From Galerina marginata (taxonomy: Eukaryota > Basidiomycota > Agaricomycetes > Agaricales > Galerinaceae): 64,000 nucleotides of DNA. Below, piece by piece: positions 21,820 to 32,488 of the stretch; positions within the stretch are counted from its first letter, which is position 1, and the number at the start of each line of letters is the position of its first letter. The position numbers and the translations under genes are program-made. Location: contig JAECYW010000021.1 in the NCBI GenBank assembly GCA_023014335.1, positions 1,178,001-1,242,000 of the forward strand, written 5' to 3'. A model generated the notes under the pieces. It was not told the origin of the DNA and searched no databases. It saw nothing but the letters and a program-made list of their open reading frames with translations.

Positions 21820-24386
21820 ATGCATCGTCGTCTGTCTAGCCTAGTAAAGAGCTCTGCATCGTCGTCATCCTCGTTTTCTCGGTCAGACGAGAAGACTATC
21901 GAAGATGATCAGACGTCTAATGCACCCACCGTCGTCCGTGAAGAGCCCCTTCCTGTCGCTTCCACGAAGGTCAAGCGGGTCGACTACTATTACAGTCGAT
22001 GGACCAAATCCTGGAAATATAGGGTATGTTTCCATAATTTTCGAACGCTTGAAGTTTATTGACTCGATCCAACAGAACACGAACTCCAAGGTTACGGTTG
22101 AAAGCCTTCCGATTATGAACGGTGGCAGCAACGATGCCTGGAAGGAGTTCAGCTTCGTGTACGTTCTCGTTCAACTTTTGAATTCCATGGGACTTATAGT
22201 TCTGTTTATGACTTGCAGAATTGTCCGTACCATACCTAGGCAAGAAAATGCCGAGCCCATCTTCAAGCTGGTCGTCAAGAGCGAGTATATCCTCAAAGCG
22301 TGCAAAGACGTTATCCGGTCTTGGCCAGGGATTTCATGGAACTCTGACCCCCTCGAGGTAAAAATTATCACCATCTCAAAGTCATCGTTCTTCACTTACC
22401 TTTTCCTTTCTTTCCAGCTGGACCCAGAAATCTTCGTCACCTTCTACCCCGACTTCGTCGAGTACGCCGCAAACCTCCAAGCCAAGAAAAAGCGCACCGA
22501 AGAGGAGACCAACACCCTCGCCTCCGTGAACCTTCTCACCTCCACCATCGCCTCGGACTACAGCGTCACCCTCGCCACCATCGACCGGCTCACCTCGCAC
22601 GGCGAGATCACCTTCGACCTGCTCTACGCCATCCTCGTCCCGCGGAGCCTCATCGTTACACGCTGCGCGATCACCGGCCTCCCGCGGCTGTTCAAGCTTG
22701 TGTCGTGGGTACGCACGGCGGTCGAGGGCAAACCCGTGTACCAGCTCAACCTGCAGAGCGTGGACCTTGTGGATAGGCCGATGACGCACAGCGTTGTGGT
22801 GGGCCGGGTGCAGACGACGGTGCACATCCAGGAGATGCGTGGAACGGTGAAGATTAATACGATGGATGCTTATCCGCTCAAGTTCCATGAGGATCCTGAG
22901 GGCTTGAAGGAGACTATTTTGAAGAGGGGTAAGAAGTGGGTTAGCTTGATTGGGGTGCATCATAAGCAATTTGACGGGATTGCTGCTCTCAAAGTCGAGG
23001 ATAAGCTGTTGAAGCACAACGTTTGTACTTTCCCTACAATCTTGGTACTGATAACTAACAATCCTTTCGTATGCAGGTTCGAAGCAGGATTATGGTAGAC
23101 CGCGCGACCTTCCGCCGCCTGAACGCCAACTACCGTCTCCCAGTCCCGGTGCCTCCCAAGATGAAAGACGCAAGCACCAATGTCAAGTTCAACCAGCGCT
23201 TCGCCCCTCCGCCTCCACAGCTGCAGTTCGATTCCTTCGGGCACCCGATTCCAAACAACATGCCCCTTGTTCAGGTTCAGAACCAGGGTATTGTCATCTT
23301 TTATCATCTCCTTTCGCATTGTCAACTAACATCGATGTACCTTTGCTCGAACAGATCACTCAGTGCAGGTCCAGTCTAACGACGCCACCCCAGATGTGGA
23401 GATGACCGACAAGGAGCTGCTTCTCACGCCGACAGTCGTATTTGGGTTCAGTCTCGGCGACAAAGTCTGGTGTAAGCCCATTCCCTCTTCTTCCACATCC
23501 GGCCCTTCTAACAGTCTGCTTTCTTGATAGTGGAGTTCAATGTCGAGAAAATCGAAGACGTCGACTGGAACACCGAAGCATTCTCCAACCTCGTCCTCCC
23601 AGGGGAACGCAAACACCTCTTGCAGTCTCTCGTCGAGGCGCACCACAAGGAGGTCGGGTTCGACGATTTCATCAAGGGCAAAGGCCACGGGCTCGTCGTC
23701 AACCTCTTCGGGCCGCCCGGGGTGGGCAAAACCTTCTCCGCGGAGGCGACGAGCGAGCATGTGCGCCGGCCGTTGTATGTGGTCGGCGGAGGCGATCTCG
23801 GGACGTCAGCGGAGGCGTTGGACGCGGCGCTCGAGCGCATCTTCGATGTGGCGACGGCGTGGAAGGCCATTGTGTTAATTGATGAGGCGGATGTGTTCCT
23901 TGAGCAGCGATCGCTGCACGATTTGCAACGGAACGCGATGGTGGCTGTTTTGTGAGTGTTTTCTTGCCGTTACTATATGAATTGGATTCTGACCTGTGTT
24001 TTTATAGCCTTCGACATGTGGAATACTACCGCGGCATCCTCTTCCTGACTACCAACCGCGTCAAAGCATTCGACGAGGCCTTCCTCTCGCGCATCCACGT
24101 CGCGCTGCACTTCAGCGAGCTCAGTGAGGAGTCGAAGGAGCAGGTCTGGACCGCCTTCATCGGCAAGATGGGGGATGCAGCGAAGGGCGTCACGAAGGAG
24201 GAGATCAAGGAGCTGGCGCGGAGGGATATCAATGGAAGGCAGATCAAGAATGCGGCGAGGACGGCGCACTCGTTAGCCCTGGCGAAGGGCGAGGATGTGT
24301 GCTTTGAGCATCTGAGGATTACGCTGGATGCGCTGGATGAGTTTACGAAGGAGTTTGAGAGGAGGAACACGGGGATGTATATGTAG
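21820..24386 (+). CDS. AAA+ ATPase with long N-terminal extension (fungal BCS1/lid type)
   Basis: Eight phase-checked exons (21820-22023, 22076-22158, 22219-22357, 22418-23020, 23077-23287, 23355-23471, 23531-23951, 24008-24386) encode 718 residues. The N-terminus is Ser-rich. Residues of about 90-440 form the large conserved domain that precedes the ATPase in this fungal family, ending in a Pro-rich linker (RFAPPPPQLQ). The ATPase core has Walker A GPPGVGKT (513-520), Walker B VLIDEADVF (567-575), a TTNR sensor segment and an arginine-finger-like FLSRIH, followed by a helical lid (GRQIKNAARTAHSLAL). Such proteins probably remodel protein complexes using ATP. Localisation is not evident and no membrane segment was seen. 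Exon 4 is notably GC-rich in third positions. A 211-codon antisense frame at 22382-23017 is a shadow of it. Confidence 0.92.
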
Positions 24387-26400
24387 AAGGATGTGGGAGG
24401 GTACTCGAGTATGAAGAGATTTACGAATTCACATTTTCTTGTACTACCTATGCATTTTTTTTCAATTTATCCTCTTTACAACATGCGAAACTCGTAATTT
24501 TAAATGCAATTTTGTTGACCTCCTTGACTTAGTGTTTGGGCACACCTGAGTTTAACCTCGGTACACGGTTGGAGACTTGGAGTAGTACTGTACGTAATCA
24601 GGTACCCGGACAGCCTGGGAACTCGGACATTTATTTTCTACTGAGTCGAGTTCTGGTCAATTGAGAATAAAATTGGTATTTCTAGGTAGTGTTTACAAAT
24701 ATCTATGTAACTGCACTATTATACTTTGAGAATGACGGTTTGAGAATGGGGGAAAGTCGATTGAAGAGTCGTCGGACAGCTATCAGGGTCAATTTCTTAA
24801 AATAGAACAGGCTCTGGCAAGATATCTGTGTGTCCGAGGAGCGCAAACTCATACGCGTCATAAAATAAAAACATCCAGTCTCTCCCTACCCTTCGAGGCT
24901 ATAAATTCATCTACAAATCAAGGCACCAAGAAGTCCTGGCTATGAAATATTTGATATATGCGACGCAGCATTAGAAAACATTTAAGTTCTGGAGTTTCGG
25001 CGAGATTGTGTGCGCTGAGATCTGAAAATTCCAATCTTCCTGGCTTTTTTCTGTTGTAAATTCTGATAATATATTGCAGCATGGTACTAGGTATTTTTCA
25101 GAATTTATCTACCCTCCTATCTCACTTTAGGCGCACGTTTGAGGCTTTAATCCGAAAAATCACAACATTCAGAGAAGAGATTTTTTAAATTTAAGCTCTA
25201 TAAGATTCGAAATAAAAAACTAACAGAAATTTTTTGTTAAATCGCCTCTGTATATTGCAAAACGTTTTGTGTAAATCAGATGAGAACTGACCGAGATACA
25301 AAGAAATTATTCTCGACCACCTTGAAATGGTGCATTTCCTATTACAGATCACGATCTTAAAACGTAATGAGCCGAATAGCGTCAATACATAAATGTATTA
25401 GTTCAGGGTGTCCGAGTACCCGATAGGTCAGCTCACTCTTGACTCTGCTAAACAAAATATTCGTAGGAAAGTAAATACCCTTTCAAAAAATCCCAATTTC
25501 TGCACAAGAATTGTAAACATGCAAGAAAGTGTATTGCAAAAAAAAACCAGACAATTTTATCAGATATTACGCGACCAGTAGGTAAAACGGTCTTAAGTGT
25601 CCGAGTACCCGGTAATCAACAGTAGAGGTACTAGGGCATAGGCGGCCTGGCGGAGGTCAAGTTTTGAGATAATTTTTCATATTACGTAACTCAGTTTTTA
25701 CAATTTACGAGTCCTATTTATAGGGCTCGTTCTTTTATCCTGAGGTCCTGTGGGCGTTAGTGCGGCTTTTGCAACGTTATACTAGCCGGCAAACCCCGTG
25801 AGCGCTTCTATTAATGATGCCATCAAAATCCGTCCTCATCATCTTCTGTTCACTATTCCCTCTTTTTTCTCTACACGGAATGTTATCCTTTGTACATATC
25901 TTTAATCCCCTTATTTCTGCGCACACAACCATGTAAATTTTTTCCACAAATTTTGTTGCAATGAGATGGATGCACCATCAAGTATCCGGATGTGCTTATT
26001 CTTACGTGATAAAAATAGACCTGAGTGCTTTGCTCCCTTTTTCGCCCGTCGTAACGTCTTCAAGTCGTCAGTTTGTCGTCAGTCCCCTTCACTTTTTTGG
26101 TTGAGACACAAGTAATCTCGCGCCAAACTGCCTCCCTGCCGTCTCTCACCCCTCACCTCCCGCAGCGCATTTTGTTGCCAGTACCGCAGGGGCATCTCCA
26201 TGGCCGTTTACTATTTAGGCACCGACTGACCCAGGAGACAGGGTCCAGAATCCAGGACGTTTGCGACAACTCGAAAGAAGGAAGGAAGATGGATGGTGGC
26301 GACAACTGGTTAGCGGAGGTCGCTCTCTGTGTCGCAAGGTGGGTGTGTATGCGCTGGTACGTTCTGTTCCCTTGTCTGAACCCTCTATCGTCAACATGAG
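24387..26400. other. AT-rich, gene-free region with repeat fragments
   Basis: Two kilobases contain no supported gene. Composition is markedly AT-rich, with repeated copies of a TGTCCGAGTACC motif. It is likely decayed mobile DNA. Confidence 0.5.
24601..25612. mobile_element. Candidate decayed inverted-repeat DNA element
   Basis: GGTACCCGGACA at 24601-24612 is matched in inverted orientation by TGTCCGAGTACC at 25598-25609 (11 of 12 positions). The hexamer TAATCA lies directly outside both ends (24595-24600 and 25613-25618), as a target duplication would. A further copy of the right-end motif is at 25409-25420 and a shorter one near 24832, so insertion may be nested. The interior is AT-rich and has no transposase frame. 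The short repeats could be coincidental. Confidence 0.35.
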
Positions 26401-26589
26401 CCATATAGCTAACGCCCACCACACAGCGCTCGACTTCGAGCCAGGACCCAATCCGCATCCGCATCCGTATCCTATGCTCTGTGGCTGCCGCTCCACCTGC
26501 CGAACGTTCGAACAAATGAACTTGAACCAGGGGGAAAGTGACAACAACGGGCAATGGCGACGATGACAACTACGGGAGAGAGAAGGGTC

Positions 26590-28700
26590 CTATACACAAG
26601 GTCAGTGAATTTTTGAGCTTTAAAAGAAAGGGATACTCGCCTGAATTGTTTATGGTAGCCTCGACCCCTCGGTTTGCCTGCAGTGCCCTGCACAGTGCCA
26701 TCAATGGCATTCGCGCACCCTTTGAATCGATATTGCGCCGACAAACACAAACAGATGATGCTGCCGCGGCGTCGGTGCAGGGAACCGCTGCAGGAAAGGA
26801 TTCGTCGACTTCGGTGTAGGCATGAGAGACATGGGGCCTTCATACTCGCTGCGGAAGATATAGTGACTACCCCAGCTTGCTGCTCGATTTGGGGTAAGTT
26901 TCTTACCAATGCTTTGATTCCGTTACTGGCTTATCTGATTGGCCCTGCGCAGCATGGATGTATGCTGCGGCTTGAGAGTAGGAGGCGGGGTTCGTGAATT
27001 GGGAGTCGAGGAGTTGTGGTGGGTGGGCGAACAAGGGCAGAGGCTGGACGTTGATGTTGGAACACCAAAGTCCCGAACTCGAAACAAGGTGAGTCAATGA
27101 TACGAAGAAGAAATGAAGTTTTACTGACCAGCTCCAATTAAAAAGTCTGTGAACCGTTAGTTCGACTCGACGGCAGCTGCTGCTGCGGTACGTTGAGCGT
27201 CGGCAGGTTTGATCAAAAGTGGTGGGCGGAGGATAAAGCTCTTTGCGCCGTATTGAAGGACACTGTGGCTTGGTGGGTAGGTGACGCTGATTGCAAATTG
27301 GGAGTTGAGGAGGAGATTGGCGGGCGGGTGCTGGAGGCAGGAGTGACATTGACATTGAACTTCAAAATCTCGAGCTTGAAGTGAATTGGAAACGAGGTGA
27401 GTGGTAATTCAACGTAGTAGCTATAATGAGTGACTTACCTTGTCCATTCATGAGTTACTTACCAGAGTTACTTACCTTGTCCATTCAAAAGGTTCCTTAA
27501 CCATCCAATCAACTTGAAGGCAGCACCAGCGGGACACGCGATCATCAACGGCTCAGATCACAGTTCAACGTGTAGAGGGAGACGCGTGCTGTAAACAAGG
27601 TAAGCAAATCTTCGAGCTTTGAAGAAAGTGATACTCACCTGAATTGTCAGCCTCTATTAGTACCCCTTGCTTTGCCCGCATAGCGTCATCGATGGGATTC
27701 ATGCACCCTTTAGGTCACTATTGTATTCGCGCCGACATATCCAAACAGATAAGGCTGCGGTGTTACGGGTGCATCCAACCCCCGCGGCATGCGAGTCGTC
27801 AACTTGGGTGGAGGCACGCGAGCTGCGGAGTCTTTGTACATGCCGCGCGAGATGTGCCGGGGTGTCCATGGTGCGTTTCAACATCCGTTATTGACTTGGA
27901 TGACAGGCTAACGTGTGCAGGCAAGACCGGTGGTATGCGCAAAGCCTTTTGCCTCGAATCCTAATCCGAGGACAATGATTGCGAGCTGCCAACCAAGACA
28001 GCGAAGCGGGCCGTGTCAGCATCTGCCGCATGGTCGTGGTCGTGGACGTTCTCGGTCCGTCGTTGGGCTAGGCTTGGTATACAGGAGGCGGGGTAGGCGA
28101 TACTGGGAGGAGACGGTACGGTGAGCAGGAGGTTGAACGTTTGTTAAAACGGCCAAGTTGCCAGCTCGAAGTGGGCTGGAAACGAGGTGAGTGATGCTTC
28201 AACTAGGGTATGAACAATTACTAACCCTGCTAATCTGAAAGCCCTGAAAACCGACAAATTGACATGACATCACACCGCAAGAACTTTGGGGTTTAGGATC
28301 CTGGGAGTCCAAGTTGTCAGGTAGAGGAAGAATGGCACTATAGATGGTAAGAATTTTTTCGAGCACTATAGGATGGATTACTGACCTAAATTACTTGCTG
28401 CAACTTCTTACACCTTGGTTCGCCTGCACAGCGCCGTTGAAGTCATTCGCGTACAGCTGAAGGCGATATTGCGCGTACAATGGCAAATGGATAAAGCCGC
28501 AGAGGCGCGGCTGGCTTTGTTTCGAGTGTGTCCAACTGCTGTGGGAAGGAATTTGTTGAGATTGGGGCTACGAAGGCAGGTGCGGGTGCTTTGTATGTGC
28601 TAGGTGCGTTTGGGCAGTCATTTTTATCGACTTGGAAGGAGGGCTAACACAGGATAACCTAGATAGCTAACCCGAGGATTGCGAAGTACAAACAGTATTA
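26590..28700 (-). repeat. Three diverged tandem units with shared intron-like borders
   Basis: Units begin near 26590, 27595 and 28345. In each, the minus strand reads an AATTCAG-type exon end, a GTGAGT-like donor (weakened to GCGAGT and GTCAGT in units 1 and 3), a roughly 50-nt intron containing a TCGAA or similar motif, and a TAG or CAG acceptor. The flanking exon-like parts also match: a GCCATCAATGGCATTCGCGC motif in unit 1 corresponds to ATCGATGGGATTCATGC in unit 2. Other shared blocks are GGAAACGAGGTGAGT at about 27402 and 28175. Unit spacing is about 1,000 and 750 bp. Stop codons interrupt the matching frame in unit 2, so these look like tandem remnants of an unidentified gene. Confidence 0.5.
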
Positions 28701-29034
28701 CCCGCGCGATCGTCAAGGTGAATAGAAAAGGATAGAATAGTATCAAATTTCTCTCAATCAATCCAGCCCCAGCCATTGAATGATTCTAAATGAATGAACA
28801 AATGAGCAAGCGAGGCGTGGTATTCCTGGTGCTGTTTCTGGTGTCAATATTGAGGCGCGTATGTGAAGGTTAGGCAGTGGCATCCTGATCATCCGTGAGT
28901 TGTTGGAGCTCTTGTCTCGTCGCAATGCCTGTCTTCACGCGTCTAGGATGGCCAGTAGCACAGAGGGAAAAAAATAGAGAAAAAAAGGACTCGTAAATGC
29001 TATGCTGCAAGGCAATGGCTTACAAGCCACGTCC

Positions 29035-29165
29035 TGTAGTAGCCGACACTCGGGCTGCACCTTCCAAATTGCTCGCAAATTGCTCTTGACAATATTCATG
29101 GCCAAACTTTGTAAATTGTGCAAGGGGCACTGGGAATTTGGAAAGCACACGAGGTAGTTTCTTTT
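29035..29165. repeat. Dispersed repeat, copy 1 (partner at 43690-43805)
   Basis: About 120 bp are shared with 43690-43805, including ACAATATTCATGGCCA, TTTGTAAATTGTGCA and GGGAATTTGGAAAGCACACG, in the same order. The match has small indels. Its nature is not known. It lies beside gene remnants in both places. Confidence 0.65.
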
Positions 29166-29253
29166 TGTTATTTAAGACTTGGTGTAACATTGTACTAACT
29201 ACTACCACCTTCGAGGAACAGGCTATTTCCCGTCTTCATGACGACTACTTTGG

Positions 29254-29481
29254 TTGATATCGATATTCATGTTGAATACAGAGCAACCATTTTACAAGCC
29301 TCCTCTGGGAGATCGTTTAACGACGGCCACTAGTATATCTCAAGTTTGCCGCCAGGGGCGCAATCTTGCTTTACGTTCTTCATCATTATGGGGAAGGCTT
29401 ATCGAACTTAGCACTCTGAATCAGAAACGGGATACGTTTCCACAGGTCTGGAAACTCATACCTATGGATACAGGGGGATAG
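29254..29481 (+). pseudogene. F-box-protein remnant
   Basis: A 75-codon frame contains DRLTTATSISQVCRQGRN followed by LALRSSSLWGRLIEL. This is the pattern seen after the F-box in the very large Agaricomycete F-box families (usual form: ISQVCRxWRxxALSxPSLW). The expected Trp of the CRRW motif is Gly here, and no continuation was found beyond the stop at 29479-29481, so it is a fragment rather than a gene. Confidence 0.45.
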
Positions 29482-29611
29482 CGAATTGTTGTTCTTTGTT
29501 AGTAATGGCATTGTGCGGACTCAGAGAGCTCGCCGATCGATAAACCTATCCTGGATTGTCAAAACACGTTTACAGGTGTCATGATTTCGTGTTCCAAGTG
29601 GCATCGATAAC

Positions 29612-31800
29612 ATGTACAAGGGGTTGATGATGAACGACCAGGTGAGATTTATCGACAACTCTCATTCCGAGCTAACAGTTACGCTCGAATTCCAGACTGA
29701 GATACCGCCCCTGTGCGATGTCTGCCAGACACTTGACCTATGGAAGACCAACAATCGCGAGGTGGCCAAATATTCTCTTGGGACTTGGGAGGACGTAAAA
29801 CGCAAAGCGGAAATGGACCCTCGCTGTCCATTCTGCGCCATGATTCGCTCGTTTTCCAATCGTTTTTTCCAGGGCTGGTACGAAACGGGCGAAGCATCCA
29901 TCGAATGGATGCCGAAAGGTGGTTTCTTTTTCGACACTCAGGGAGACAACCTGGCATTCCTGAACGAGGACACCGCGACATCGCCCTACGGATCCGCCCG
30001 TCCAGTCCAACTTGTCATCGATCATGCGCTCTTCAAAAAATGGCTGAAGTTGTGCGAATTCCACCACGAAAAGACATGCACACCAAAATCCGGCTTCATC
30101 AAGACAGCGGAAAGCAAGGCCGGGGTGAAAGTCCTGCGCGTTATCGATACCGAAGATCACTGCATCGTGGAAGCTGCACCGGGGAGTCGTTACATTGCCT
30201 TGAGTTACGTCTGGGGTCAGGTCGTGGCCTCCATTAGGCTGCAACGAGATAATGTCACAGAGCTGAGTACCAAAGGAGCGCTGCTTAGTCTTCGACAAGA
30301 ATTTCCAAGGTCGATCAAGGACGCCATTGATTTGGTTCAGGTCATGGGTGAACGATACCTCTGGGTTGACAGCCTCTGCCTGATCCAGGACGATGACGAT
30401 GACATGCTCGATGGAATCTCCCACATGAATCTGGTATATCAGTGTGCGATAATGACTATCATCGTAGCGCACGCAGTGGATGCCAACACCCCCTTATCTG
30501 GGTTACATCCTGGATCTCGAACTGTGGACCAGGAGATCATCGAGGTCCTACCAGGTATCAAAATGGCCGCCACGACTGGTGTGTACAATGCCATATCTTG
30601 GTGGGGTGCTCACCGTTACCGTGGGTGGACGTAAGTCGACCTCTCCTTCATCTTTACATATCCTCGCGAACATTTATCAGTATGCAGGAGCTGGTCCTCT
30701 CCCCCCGCCTCCTAGTTTTTTCAAAGTACCGCATTTATTTCCGCTGCCGAGCAAACTGCTGGAGCGAGGATACCATTTACGACAACTATCCGTCAGCCGT
30801 CAACGAAATCCTCCATTCCGGCACCCAGATTCGTTTCCTAAGCGACAATGAACCAGAACCATTACCTGCCTTTAATGCCCAGCTCTTCCGATATGCCGGT
30901 CGCAAATTAACCAAGGAATCCGATATGATCCACGGTATGACGGGGATCCTCCAAGTCTTGTCAGTCCAAACAAGATCTGGGGTTCTCCAGGGGACGTTCA
31001 CGGCTTTCTTTGACATCAGCGTGCTTTGCTGGAGTAGCTCTCCGCTTTCCTTCACAGCCGGGCGCCGGGCAGGATTTCCAACTTGGTCATGGGCGGGCTG
31101 GGTCGGGATCTGTGCTGGCTATGGCAGTGCATGTAAATCTCCTGAGATTGTTAATCCCTGGCTCCAGACGATGACTTACATTGTATGGTATAAGCACAGC
31201 CCTGGGACGACGAAACTTGAGTTGGTGTGGGACCTAGACTCACAGCTCGAGTATGGCAAACCAGAGAAACACCACATAGGCTACCGGCCAACTCCGAACG
31301 ATCCTTACGGCCGTATGACTACGGACTGGTCGCTGGATGGCCTCAAAACGAGGCCCGACGACGAGGATGCTCATCGCGCTGAGGTCATCCGTGAAGAACT
31401 CTTCAAGCGTGATTACCACCTTCTACACTTTTTCGCCCATGTCGTTCTGGTCCAAGGGTTTACAGATCCCCCTGAGGAAACATATGGGCTGGTATATGGA
31501 ATACTAGGCGCTGGCGGGGCGGTATGCGGTGGGCTCAAGTTCGATGATCCAAAGCTGATGGACGACGGTAAAGCCCAAGGCCCCCATGAACTTATACTGC
31601 TTTCGAAGCTGGATCGCTACGACAATTTCTTCAACCACAGGACCACATACGAACGACCATTTTATTGGGTTATGCTTATTGTGTGGGTGGGAGAAGAGAA
31701 GGTGGTGGCAGAGAGAAGAGGGATCGGCTTTTTTTTTCAGGATTGTATGGAGCATGTACTTCATCCGGGGAAAGTCTGGACAGAAATCGTCCTGGCTTGA
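29612..31800 (+). CDS. HET-domain (heterokaryon incompatibility) protein
   Basis: Two phase-checked exons (29612-30630, 30681-31800) encode 712 residues. The N-terminus holds paired CxxC motifs (CDVC 35-38, CPFC 72-75), common in this family. The HET domain follows with its three hallmark blocks: YIALSYVWG (194-202), RYLWVDSLCLIQ (248-259) and, across the splice, YRGWTMQE (336-343). The intron falls inside the third block, which proves the junction. The C-terminal half (about 380-712) has no recognised domain but contains FPTWSWAGW, typical after HET domains. In ascomycetes HET proteins trigger cell death on fusion of unlike individuals. In Agaricomycetes the family is large and mostly untested. 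The gene stands alone, with F-box and other accessory genes downstream. An antisense frame at 29738-30472 is a shadow. Confidence 0.9.
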
Positions 31801-32488
31801 GTGAGTTTCTTTCTTCTGATAAATAACGGATTCATTTGATCCCACATCTAAAATACGTCAGGACCACCTTGCTTTTATTTTGTTTGCGCAGCGAGCGACA
31901 ATTGTCTATACTATGTCCCCCCTTCTCGCTTCCAAGATAGTTGTTTCACTCAGGGCTAGCTTTCTCCTTCAGTTCTGAATTCAAATGTGCGAACATTGGA
32001 GGGTATTTTGCGTTTATTGATTATGTTTAGGTTTGAACAGCGGATTATTGACAGAACCGAATTTCGGCATCGCTAAAGTTGAGAGCGGTCTATTCTTCAA
32101 CAGGATTTGTATATTATCCACAACTGATATGCAGCGACTGAAAGATAAAGAGCGCCATAACGGCCAACGTGCAGGCACTCTGGGCGCAGTGAGGCCCGCT
32201 GTTGCCCATTGCTCAACGTATGCCGCATTCTAGACGAGGTTTGGTGTGCTGGCACCTGGGGATTCAGCGCCCAGATTCAGATAATACTCCGAGCCTGTGC
32301 TCTCTTCTTCTATGCTCCCTAGAGGCAGTGGAGGTGGTATCGCAAACAATAAGTAAGGATGAATACAAAAGCAAGAAGACAAAAGTGTAAGAGAGGCCGG
32401 AACTCAATTCAGGCGAGACCCTTTCCGCTCAATAATATCCGTTGCCCGCATGGATTTCGGGCAACATGATGTTCGGTGGCCCATCCCT
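31801..32488. other. Convergent intergenic region
   Basis: This separates the 3' ends of the HET gene and the F-box/propeller gene. No further feature was recognised. Confidence 0.5.

Noticed and set aside
22382..23017. 211-codon minus-strand frame
   Set aside because: It is antisense to the conserved AAA ATPase exon 4. The GC-rich third positions create open antisense frames.
10697..24386. SDR, fasciclin and ATPase genes as a biosynthetic gene cluster
   Set aside because: No backbone enzyme (polyketide synthase, peptide synthetase, terpene synthase) or transporter is present, and the genes are on both strands with unrelated roles.
29738..30472. 244-codon minus-strand frame
   Set aside because: It is antisense to the HET domain exon, which has clear family motifs.
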